A DNA stretch of 6,448 nucleotides from Hyphomicrobiales bacterium (GCA_026400425.1 JAPLPC010000660.1:1-6448), one strand, 5' to 3'. Positions 1 to 6,448 are shown, counted from the stretch's first letter. The notes: generated by a model not told the origin, from the letters alone. Program-made: numbers and translations.

Positions 1-613
1 CCTCTAGGCGGTCTTTTTAACGCAGTGGCGACGCTCAGATCGCACGGACACCTGCCAAGCGTGCAGCAGAACTCCATCGGGCTTCTGGACCGCGGCCTCC
101 AGGCCATACGCGACACCGTACGCACGACGCTTTCGGCCTATCGAAACGACCACGATGCACGTGCGTTCGAGCCGCGCGATCTGCAGGATCTCGCTCTTCT
201 TTCGGCGCCGGAGGCAGGACGCAAGGGTGTCGGCGTGCGGATCGTCGACGCCATTGCACCGGCGCCCACGGTACGTCTACCGAGCACGCCCATCCGGCAG
301 GTCATCCTCAATCTCTTGCTCAACGCCATTGCAGCCACTCCTCCCGGCGGCAGCGTTTCCCTCGAAGCGACGGTCGAAGGCGATATTTTGCACCTTGTCG
401 TCCGCGACGGGGGCGCCGGCATGCCTGCCTGGGCGATCGCCGCCCTCACGGAGAGCGCGCCTCTTCCGCCGGCGGACCGCAGCGGCCTCGGCTTGTGGGC
501 CGCCAGCCGCTTCGTCGCGGACATGGATGGTACCATCTCGGTCCTGACGCCGGCCGGCGGCGGAACGATCATCGACGTCAAGATCCCAAGCAGTCGCCAT
601 AGGGAGTTCGCCG

Positions 614-624
<11 letters not shown>
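1..624 (+). CDS. aioS: AioS sensor histidine kinase, C-terminal part (5' end outside window)
   Basis: Membrane-associated sensor kinase of the arsenite two-component system; it would autophosphorylate on His and pass phosphate to AioR. The frame is open from base 1, and its first residues (PLGGLF) look like the end of an H-box of the HE-x-x-NPLGG type, so the phospho-His lies just upstream of the window. The GTG at 25 is therefore not taken as the start. The visible 207 residues hold the end of the dimerisation region and a HATPase_c domain: N-box NLLLNA (about residues 104-109), G1 box DGGAGMP (136-142) and G2 box GLGLW (162-166). The 3' end overlaps aioR by 11 nt, indicating co-transcription and translational coupling. 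The kinase fold is clear; the AioS name rests on position next to aioR and aioBA. The sensor region cannot be seen. Confidence 0.87.
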
Positions 625-1914
<1,290 letters not shown>

Positions 1915-1930
<16 letters not shown>

Positions 1931-1950
1931 CGCAGGGTCGTGGTGTCCGG
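1915..1950. other. inverted repeat at the aioR / arsR-arsC convergent junction
   Basis: GACACCA (1918-1924) and TGGTGTC (1941-1947) form a perfect 7-bp stem, extended past one mismatch by CC/GG at 1915-1916 and 1949-1950, with a 16-nt loop. It spans the aioR stop codon in the only 21 bp separating two genes that converge. A hairpin here could limit read-through in both directions, but neither side has a T-run, so it is not a standard intrinsic terminator. The pairing is seen; the role is a guess. Confidence 0.25.
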
Positions 1951-1951
1951 G

Positions 1952-2842
1952 TTAGATTACCTCGGCGAACTTCGTCGCTTCGGTGGCGCCTTCCATCCGC
2001 CCGATGGCTGCGAAATCGCGCTTGAGCTTCGCCAGGTCGGAGGTCTCCACCGGCAGATTGACGAACGCGGTCAGTCTGGCGGCCAGACGGCGGTAGGCCG
2101 CCAGGAACGCGGCGCGCTGCACGTCTTTGGTCCCTTTGACCTCGGCTGGATCCGGAATGCCCCAATGGGCTTGGAGCGGATGTCCCGACCATGAGGGGCA
2201 TTCCTCGCCGGCGGCGGCGTCGCAGACCGTCACCACGAAGTCCATCGCCTTGCTGCGTTTGCCGGCGAATTGGGTCCAGGATTTCGGTCGGAGGTCCGCG
2301 GTATCGTAGCCAAGGTCGCTAAGCAGCTCCACAGCGAGTGGATGCGGGCGGGTCTGCGGACTGCTCCCGGCGGAGTGCGCCCGGAACCGCCCCGCTCCTT
2401 CCCGGTTCAGGATCGCCTCGGCCATGATCGACCTGGCCGAATTGCCCGAGCAGAGTATCAGGACGTCATAGCCCTTCGATTCGTCGGTCGGCCGCCGCCG
2501 CGGAAAGTCATCACCCCGGTCAGGACGCATCTCGCCGAGCATTATCTCGAATAGGCTGCCGACCTTTCCGGACTTCGCGGCGTAGATGATGGACCGGCCC
2601 TCGCGTCGGCTTGTCAGCAGGCCCGCCCTCTCGAGCTGCGAAAGATGCGTCGACATGGTGTTGTGCGGCACCGCCAGAAGGCGGGCGACGTCTCCGGCCG
2701 GCAGCCCGTACGGAAGGTAGCGCGCGAGAAGCCGGAAAGCCTCCAGTCTCGTCGGCTGCGCCAGGCTTGCGAATATCTCCACGCCCTCCTCGAGTGAGAA
2801 CGGCTCCGATCTGGTGCTGGTTGGAATCTCGGCGGCAGGCAT
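1952..2842 (-). CDS. arsRC: ArsR-ArsC fusion: ArsR-family repressor joined to LMW-phosphatase-type arsenate reductase
   Basis: A 296-residue two-domain protein. Residues about 17-105 are an ArsR/SmtB winged helix: ASLAQPTRLEAFRLL, recognition region VPHNTMSTHLSQLERAGLL (58-76), and wing RREGRSIIY (79-87). Residues about 124-265 are a low-molecular-weight phosphatase-like arsenate reductase: P-loop C131-SGNSA-R137, candidate redox cysteines C207 and C215 (VCDAAAGEECP), and the acid loop WGIPDPAE with D231. The reductase would turn cytoplasmic arsenate into arsenite; the repressor would control this gene and perhaps neighbours. The repressor part has no cysteine and lacks the classical ELCVCDL arsenite site. 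The other possible start is the ATG at 2884 (14 residues longer, with one Cys); I prefer 2842 because a promoter and palindrome lie between the two. Neither start has a Shine-Dalgarno. The gene converges on aioR and diverges from aioB. ArsR-ArsC fusions are known in other bacteria. Confidence 0.88.
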   Translation of the reverse strand: MPAAEIPTSTRSEPFSLEEGVEIFASLAQPTRLEAFRLLARYLPYGLPAGDVARLLAVPHNTMSTHLSQLERAGLLTSRREGRSIIYAAKSGKVGSLFEIMLGEMRPDRGDDFPRRRPTDESKGYDVLILCSGNSARSIMAEAILNREGAGRFRAHSAGSSPQTRPHPLAVELLSDLGYDTADLRPKSWTQFAGKRSKAMDFVVTVCDAAAGEECPSWSGHPLQAHWGIPDPAEVKGTKDVQRAAFLAAYRRLAARLTAFVNLPVETSDLAKLKRDFAAIGRMEGATEATKFAEVI

Positions 2843-2848
2843 TCGTCG

Positions 2849-2876
2849 ATGATAACCGACACGTCGGATACCGCAA
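2849..2876 (-). promoter_or_regulatory. candidate sigma70-type promoter of the arsR-arsC gene, leaderless
   Basis: Read on the minus strand, TTGCGG (2876-2871) and TATCAT (2854-2849) are separated by 16 bp. The -10 matches TATAAT at 5 of 6 bases; the -35 matches only the TTG of TTGACA. Transcription would begin near 2842, at the A of the ATG itself, giving a leaderless mRNA, which agrees with the absence of a Shine-Dalgarno before that codon. The hexamers are seen; promoter function is inferred. Confidence 0.42.
2853..2870. promoter_or_regulatory. operator-like palindrome in the arsR-arsC promoter spacer
   Basis: TAACCGAC-AC-GTCGGATA is an inverted repeat with 7 of 8 arm positions matching. 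It fills the spacer between the proposed -35 and -10 of the arsR-arsC gene, a usual place for an ArsR dimer to block RNA polymerase. Its position supports autoregulation and the start at 2842. No experimentally known operator of this exact sequence is claimed. Confidence 0.5.
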
Positions 2877-2891
2877 CGCCGCATTCCGCAT

Positions 2892-2909
2892 ATCGGTCGG
2901 AAATCCGAT
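2892..2909. promoter_or_regulatory. second inverted repeat, possible upstream repressor half-sites
   Basis: ATCGG (2892-2896) and CCGAT (2905-2909) flank 8 bases, with a nested TCGG-AAAT-CCGA. The block GTCGGAAA at 2896-2903 resembles GTCGGATA of the palindrome at 2853-2870, on the same strand and 33 bp away, close to three helical turns. It could be an auxiliary ArsR site. Short arms make chance a real alternative. Confidence 0.25.
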
Positions 2910-2943
2910 TACTTCGCAATGCACGCGTCCGGATTTCAGAACA

Positions 2944-2966
2944 TTTCGGCGACCATCGCGACGAAA
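2944..2966. promoter_or_regulatory. candidate AioR upstream activating site
   Basis: TTTCGGCG (2944-2951) and CGACGAAA (2959-2966) are inverted arms matching at 7 of 8 positions around a 7-nt spacer, about one and a half helical turns centre to centre. The centre lies about 75 bp upstream of the predicted aioB transcription start, a plausible place for an enhancer-binding protein of the NtrC class. The dyad is seen; assignment to AioR is inferred from position only. Confidence 0.35.
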
Positions 2967-2988
2967 GCCCCACGTTTTTCCGGGCTTT
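2964..2988 (+). terminator. terminator-like hairpin upstream of the aioB promoter
   Basis: AAAGCCC (2964-2970) and GGGCTTT (2982-2988) form a perfect 7-bp stem with an 11-nt loop, and on the plus strand the T-run continues to 2990. It looks like a short intrinsic terminator, yet it lies upstream of the predicted aioB start and no plus-strand gene ends nearby except aioR, a kilobase away. It may insulate aioBA from read-through of aioR or of antisense arsR-arsC transcription, or be part of the activator region, since it shares bases with the dyad at 2944-2966. Confidence 0.35.
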
Positions 2989-3004
2989 TTCGTTCGCAGG
3001 CGGT

Positions 3005-3020
3005 TGGCGCGATGTCTGCA
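3005..3020 (+). promoter_or_regulatory. sigma54 (-24/-12) promoter of aioBA
   Basis: TGGCGCG-ATGT-CTGCA matches the sigma54 consensus TGGCACG-N4-TTGCA at all but two positions, with the obligatory GG (3006-3007) and GC (3018-3019) exactly 10 bp apart. Transcription would start near 3031, giving a leader of about 46 nt before the aioB ATG at 3077. An intact sigma54 activator gene (aioR, with GAFTGA) sits in the same window, and sigma54 control of aioBA by AioR is established in related bacteria. Confidence 0.78.
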
Positions 3021-3076
3021 ATGGTTTTCCCCGTCCGATGGGACGAACTAAAAAACGACGCTCGGGGAGATGACGA

Positions 3077-3238
3077 ATGAAGAAGTGCGACAGCCTGGTC
3101 GACATGCGACGTAGGCAATTTCTCGGAGGCGCCGGCGCGATGACGGCGGCCGCGGCCACCTTGGCGGTGCTGCCCAAGGAGGCCAAGGCCGAACCGAAAT
3201 CAGGTTTGGTCAAGTATCCCTCTAACAGGCTCGCTTGA
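3077..3238 (+). pseudogene. aioB: aioB 5' part: Tat signal peptide, frame ends early (whole aioB = 3077-3585)
   Basis: These 53 codons encode the N-terminus of the arsenite oxidase Rieske subunit and then meet TGA at 3236-3238. The peptide has a twin-arginine signal: RRRQFLG (residues 11-17), a weakly hydrophobic Ala-rich core, and a likely cleavage site after AKA (36-38). It then runs into the mature start (LVKYPSNRLA), which in the family continues directly into the Rieske domain. The Rieske domain is here in the frame one base back. From memory of AioB sequences, about four residues are absent at the junction, so a deletion of about 13 nt would explain both the loss and the shift. The start ATG at 3077 has GGGGAG at 3064-3069, 7 nt upstream; the ATG at 3070 leads to only 14 codons. 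It could be a genuine mutation, an assembly error, or a coupled pair of ORFs. Confidence 0.8.
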
Positions 3239-3585
3239 AGGTCAACGAGCCGATGTCGGTCGCTTACCCGGACGACGACGCGCCGGGCGTTCTCCTCAAG
3301 CTGGGTCAGCGTGTCGCTTCCGGAGCGGGACCGGACGGAGACATCGTCGGCTTTGCGTCTTCGTGCCCGCACAAGGGCTTTCCGCTGAACTACAACGCCG
3401 CCGACAAGAGCATGAACTGCCCGGGCCACTACTCGCGGTTCGACTGCGAGCGCGGGGGTCAGCAGATATGGGGACAGGCGACGCAGAACCTGCCGCAGTA
3501 CGCGCTGAGAATAGATGCGAACGGCGACATCTTCGCCGAAGGCGTCGACGAACTTCTGTTCGGCCGCCTGTCGAACGTACTCTAG
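3235..3585 (+). CDS. aioB: AioB, arsenite oxidase Rieske [2Fe-2S] small subunit, mature domain
   Basis: Electron-transfer subunit of arsenite oxidase: it takes electrons from the [3Fe-4S] cluster of AioA and passes them to a periplasmic acceptor. Counting from the TTG at 3235, the [2Fe-2S] ligands are C44-P-H46 and C62-x2-H65, with 15 residues between the two motifs. F49 and G64 occupy the places of the two cysteines that form a disulfide in the Alcaligenes faecalis enzyme, as in rhizobial AioB. The domain is complete to the usual end (GRLSNVL). The only starts in this frame are the TTG at 3235, overlapping the stop of the leader ORF as TTGA with a weak AGG 5 nt upstream, and the ATG at 3253. 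Without the upstream frame this product has no Tat signal and would stay in the cytoplasm. Thirteen bases separate it from aioA. Confidence 0.85.
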   Translation: MKVNEPMSVAYPDDDAPGVLLKLGQRVASGAGPDGDIVGFASSCPHKGFPLNYNAADKSMNCPGHYSRFDCERGGQQIWGQATQNLPQYALRIDANGDIFAEGVDELLFGRLSNVL

Positions 3586-3598
3586 GGGAGCATGGGAC

Positions 3599-6196
3599 AT
3601 GACTTACAAGCGACAAATCGGCTCACTTCCGATCGTGCCGGCGGATGCCAAAGAACATAATGTGGTCTGCCACTACTGCATCGTCGGCTGCGGCTACAAG
3701 GCGTATTCCTGGAGCGCTCGCTACGAAGGCGGAACGGCGCCCGCGGACAACAAGTTCGGCGTCGACCTGTCGAAGCAGCAGGAGGCCGACACCGCGGCCT
3801 GGTATTCACCGTCCATGTACAACATCGTCAAGCAGAACGGACAGGACGTGCACATCGTGATCAAGCCCGATCACGACTGTGTCGTGAACTCCGGGCTTGG
3901 CTCCCCCCGCGGGGCGCGCATGGCGGAGATGAGCTATTCGCGCCAGCGGAACACCCAGCTACAGAGGCTCACCGATCCGCTCGTCTGGCGTTACGGACAG
4001 ATGCAGCCCACCAGCTGGGACGACGCTTTGGATCTCGTCGCGCGCGTGACCGCCGCCGTCATCGCCGAACAGGGAGAGGACGGCCTTTTCGTATCGGCCT
4101 TCGATCATGGCGGCGCCGGCGGGGGATATGAGAACACGTGGGGCACCGGGAAGCTCTACTTCGGCGCCATGAAGGTCAAGAACATCCGCATACATAATCG
4201 ACCGGCCTATAATTCCGAGGTCCACGGAACGCGTGATATGGGCGTTGGAGAACTCAACAATTGCTACGAAGACGCCGAGCTCGCCGACACGATCGTCGCG
4301 GTCGGCACCAACGCGCTCGAGACGCAGACCAACTACTTCCTCAATCATTGGATTCCAAACCTTCGCGGCACCTCGGTGGAAAAAAAGAAGGCTGAGTTCG
4401 GCAACGAATCCGTCGACCGCGGCCGGGTCGTCTTCGTCGACCCCCGCCGCACGGTAACGGTGAACGCCTGCGAGATCGAGGCCGGCAAGGACAACGTCCT
4501 GCATCTGCCCATCAACTCGGGCACCGATTTAATCCTTTTCAACGCGTGGCTGACCTATGCCGCCGACAAGGGCTGGATCGACAGGCCGTTCATTGCGGCT
4601 TCCACGAAGGACTTCGACAAGGCGGTCGCGGCGAACCGCACCTCGCTCGCCGAAGCGGCGAAGACGACCGGCCTATCCGAGGCGGACATCGTCAAGGCGA
4701 TCACCTGGATCGCGGAGCCGAAGACCGACGGCGCCCGCCGCCGCACGATGTTCGCCTATGAGAAGGGACTGATCTGGGGCAACGACAATTATCGGACCAA
4801 CCAGTCGCTTGTGAATTTGGCTCTGGCGACGGGCAACGTGGGTCGCCCCGGCGGCGGCTGCGTCCGGATGGGCGGGCACCAAGAGGGGTATTGCCGGCCG
4901 TCGGACGCACATGTCGGCAAGCCGGCGGCGTACGTGGATCAACTACTGATCAACGGCAAAGGCGGCGTCCACCACATCTGGGGCTGCGACCACTACAAGA
5001 CCACGCTCAACGCGATGGAATTCAAGCGCGTCTACAAGAAGCGAACGGACATCGTGAAGGACGCGATGAATGCCGTTCCCTACGGAGACCGCGATGCCAT
5101 GGTGAAGGCCGTCGTCGACGCCATCAAGAAAGGCGGATTGTTCGCCGTGAACGTGGATATCGTGCCGACGATGATCGGCGAAGCCTGCCACGTCGTGCTA
5201 CCGGCGGCGACCTCGGGCGAGATGAATCTGACCTCGATGAACGGCGAACGCCGAATGCGGTTGACGGAACGCTACATGGATCCTCCGGGCCAGGCCATGC
5301 CCGACTGTCTCATCGCGGCTCGCATCGCCAATCATATGGAGCGGGTCTTCCGGCAGACGGGCAAGGCCGAGGTCGCCGACAAATTCAAGGGCTTCGACTG
5401 GAAAACCGAAGAAGACGCGTTCATGGACGGTTACGTGAAGAATGAGAAGGGCGGAGAGTTCGTCACATACGCCCGCCTTCGCGCCATGGGCACCAACGGG
5501 TTCCAGGAGCCGGCGACCGGCCTCGAAAGCACGGGCGCCGTCGCCGCCGGCACCTCGACGGGGAAGGAAGGCGAGATCCTGAAGGGGCCCGCTATCGAAG
5601 GCGCGCGCGGAAAGGAGCCTGTACAGAAGGTCGCCAATCCCGTTCCGGCTCCCTCCAACGATAGCCAGCGCATCATCGGCACGAAACGCCTTTACGCGGA
5701 CGGAAAGTTCAACGGGAAAGACGGCAAGGCTACTTTCGCCACCACCCAGTGGCGCGGTCTTCAGGCGCCGGGTAAGCAAGCCGAAAAGGACAAGTTCCAG
5801 TTCCTGATCAACAATGGCCGGGCGAACCTCGTCTGGCAGAGCGCCTACCTCGACCGGGAGAACGAGTTCGTGCGGGACAGGTGGCCCTATCCCTTCATCG
5901 AACTCAATCCGGACGACATGAAGGATCTCAAGCTGAACGCCGGCGATCTCGTCGAAATATACAATGACAACGGATCGACGCAGGCGATGGCATATCCGAC
6001 GCCTACCGCCAGGCGGAAACAGGCCTTCATGCTGTTCGGCTATCCGACTGGCGTGCAGGGAAACGTCGTGTCGAAAGGGGTCAACGAGCTCGTCATTCCG
6101 AACTACAAGCAGACCTGGGGCAACATCCGGAAGATTTCCGATGCGCCGGAGAGCGTCCGCGGTCTGACCTTCAAATCGAAGGAGTATTCGGCCTGA
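3599..6196 (+). CDS. aioA: AioA, arsenite oxidase molybdopterin catalytic subunit
   Basis: Oxidises arsenite to arsenate at a bis-molybdopterin guanine dinucleotide Mo centre (DMSO reductase family) as an AioAB heterodimer. The protein has 865 residues. The [3Fe-4S] site is C24-x2-C27-x3-C31 with S102 after exactly 70 residues, the arsenite-oxidase pattern. Arsenite-pocket residues known from A. faecalis (His195, Glu203, Arg419, His423) fall at H199, E207, R423 and H427 with identical internal spacing, and A203 sits where the family has Ala instead of a Mo ligand. There is no signal peptide, as expected for a subunit exported on AioB. The start ATG at 3599 has GGGGAG at 3585-3590; the frame is open upstream to 3515, but that stretch overlaps aioB. 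A segment near residues 640-690 (Gly/Ala/Ser/Thr/Glu/Lys-rich) looks longer than in relatives I recall. The C-terminal cofactor-binding domain is intact, including NNGRAN and the NYKQTWGNIRK region. Confidence 0.97.
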   Translation: MTYKRQIGSLPIVPADAKEHNVVCHYCIVGCGYKAYSWSARYEGGTAPADNKFGVDLSKQQEADTAAWYSPSMYNIVKQNGQDVHIVIKPDHDCVVNSGLGSPRGARMAEMSYSRQRNTQLQRLTDPLVWRYGQMQPTSWDDALDLVARVTAAVIAEQGEDGLFVSAFDHGGAGGGYENTWGTGKLYFGAMKVKNIRIHNRPAYNSEVHGTRDMGVGELNNCYEDAELADTIVAVGTNALETQTNYFLNHWIPNLRGTSVEKKKAEFGNESVDRGRVVFVDPRRTVTVNACEIEAGKDNVLHLPINSGTDLILFNAWLTYAADKGWIDRPFIAASTKDFDKAVAANRTSLAEAAKTTGLSEADIVKAITWIAEPKTDGARRRTMFAYEKGLIWGNDNYRTNQSLVNLALATGNVGRPGGGCVRMGGHQEGYCRPSDAHVGKPAAYVDQLLINGKGGVHHIWGCDHYKTTLNAMEFKRVYKKRTDIVKDAMNAVPYGDRDAMVKAVVDAIKKGGLFAVNVDIVPTMIGEACHVVLPAATSGEMNLTSMNGERRMRLTERYMDPPGQAMPDCLIAARIANHMERVFRQTGKAEVADKFKGFDWKTEEDAFMDGYVKNEKGGEFVTYARLRAMGTNGFQEPATGLESTGAVAAGTSTGKEGEILKGPAIEGARGKEPVQKVANPVPAPSNDSQRIIGTKRLYADGKFNGKDGKATFATTQWRGLQAPGKQAEKDKFQFLINNGRANLVWQSAYLDRENEFVRDRWPYPFIELNPDDMKDLKLNAGDLVEIYNDNGSTQAMAYPTPTARRKQAFMLFGYPTGVQGNVVSKGVNELVIPNYKQTWGNIRKISDAPESVRGLTFKSKEYSA

Positions 6197-6202
6197 AGCG
6201 CC

Positions 6203-6230
6203 GACCTGGCATCGGTCGATCGCCATGGTC
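6203..6230 (+). other. hairpin covering the moeA start codon
   Basis: GACC, TGGC and ATC (6203-6213) pair with GAT, GCCA and GGTC (6218-6230), making 11 base pairs with two single-base bulges (6221, 6226) and the loop GGTC. The moeA ATG at 6225-6227 lies in the 3' arm. No T-run follows, so it is not a terminator; it could reduce moeA translation or mark an mRNA processing point after aioA. Folding is by eye. Confidence 0.35.
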
Positions 6231-6448
6231 GCAACCGTGATGGAGACGATCGACTGCTTGGACGACCCAGGTGGCCTGCTCCATCCGGAGCAGGCTCTCG
6301 CGCGCATTCTCTCGGACATTCGCGAGATCGAAGGTCATCGCCTCCTTTCGGCGGGCGATGCAGTCGGCCTGATTGCCGCGGTGGACGTCGTTTCGGGCGT
6401 GGCGTTGCCGCGCTTCGACAACTCCGCGGTCGATGGCTTCGGCATTCA
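6225..6448 (+). CDS. moeA: MoeA molybdopterin molybdenumtransferase, N-terminal part (3' end outside window)
   Basis: MoeA inserts molybdenum into molybdopterin (via adenylated MPT) in the cytoplasm, making the cofactor that AioA needs. The 74 visible codons show the family N-terminus: HPEQALARIL, then the stretch leading to LPRFDNSAVDGFGI, which matches the MoeA hallmark P-x-FDNSA-x-DG(F/Y). The start is the ATG at 6225 or the ATG at 6240; neither has a good Shine-Dalgarno, and the frame is open back into aioA. The gene begins 28 bp after the aioA stop with no terminator, so it is probably the third gene of the aioBA operon, a known arrangement in which a cytochrome c gene usually lies in between. 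It is likely an operon-dedicated second copy of moeA. Confidence 0.9.
   Translation, partial: MVATVMETIDCLDDPGGLLHPEQALARILSDIREIEGHRLLSAGDAVGLIAAVDVVSGVALPRFDNSAVDGFGI
6274..6295 (+). other. perfect 9-bp hairpin inside the moeA 5' coding region
   Basis: GCCTGCTCC (6274-6282) and GGAGCAGGC (6287-6295) form a perfect, GC-rich stem with the 4-nt loop ATCC, in codons 17-24 of moeA. No T-run follows. It is a stable mRNA structure close after the start codon; function unknown, and codon choice for LLHPEQA may explain it by chance. Confidence 0.4.

Noticed and set aside
2843..2884. 14-residue N-terminal extension of the ArsR-ArsC protein from ATG 2884
   Set aside because: It would put the proposed promoter and operator palindrome inside the gene; the peptide is Arg-rich and has no Shine-Dalgarno. 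Not excluded.
3070..3114. ATG at 3070 just before the aioB start, giving a 14-codon ORF
   Set aside because: It lies directly against GGGGAG with no spacing and ends quickly; the ATG at 3077 has correct spacing and leads to a Tat signal.
3225..3240. Programmed -1 frameshift joining the two aioB parts
   Set aside because: No X-XXY-YYZ slippery site or downstream stimulatory structure is seen, and the fused protein would still lack about four residues.
3515..3598. N-terminal extension of aioA to an upstream ATG
   Set aside because: It overlaps the conserved end of aioB, has no family similarity, and the ATG at 3599 has a good Shine-Dalgarno.
2614..3600. Minus-strand ORF of 328 codons across aioB and the divergent promoter region
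   Set aside because: It overlaps the clear Rieske coding region, the sigma54 promoter and arsR-arsC in another frame; its arginine- and serine-rich translation is typical of a high-GC shadow.
5198..6319. Long minus-strand ORF (373 codons) opposite the aioA 3' half
   Set aside because: It mirrors the codon pattern of aioA, shows no recognisable domain, and aioA on the plus strand carries all family motifs.

Overview
The window is part of an arsenite-oxidation (aio) island from a high-GC Gram-negative bacterium. An alphaproteobacterium, probably rhizobial, fits best. The AioB Rieske site has Phe and Gly where the beta-proteobacterial enzyme has a disulfide, the regulators are of the AioS/AioR type, and moeA follows aioA. 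This is recognition from memory of these families; no search was run.

Layout. Positions 1-624 hold the 3' part of a sensor kinase gene (aioS), overlapping by 11 nt the sigma54-dependent response regulator gene aioR (614-1930). Converging on aioR from the minus strand is a fused ArsR repressor / low-molecular-weight arsenate reductase gene (1952-2842). A 234-bp divergent regulatory region (2843-3076) follows. It carries a possible leaderless promoter with an operator-like palindrome for the arsR-arsC fusion, and on the plus strand a good -24/-12 (sigma54) promoter for the oxidase operon, with inverted repeats upstream. Then come aioB (Rieske subunit, 3077-3585, split by a frameshift at 3235-3238), aioA (molybdopterin catalytic subunit, 3599-6196) and the 5' end of moeA (from 6225, running off the window).

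How it works together. AioS phosphorylates AioR, which activates sigma54 RNA polymerase at the aioB promoter. AioA and AioB assemble in the cytoplasm and are exported by Tat through the AioB signal peptide, to oxidise arsenite to arsenate in the periplasm. MoeA supports molybdenum insertion into the cofactor. The embedded ArsR-ArsC fusion does the opposite chemistry in the cytoplasm, arsenate to arsenite, and probably represses itself.

Main points of interest: (1) the aioB reading frame is broken between the Tat signal and the Rieske domain, which, if real, should stop export of the whole enzyme; (2) an arsenate-reductase/repressor fusion sits antisense inside the usual aioR-aioB junction, and its repressor part has no cysteine; (3) no cytochrome c gene lies between aioA and moeA; (4) AioA appears to carry an extra Gly/Ala/Ser-rich segment. 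I do not see a wholly new system; the novelty is in arrangement and in these lesions.
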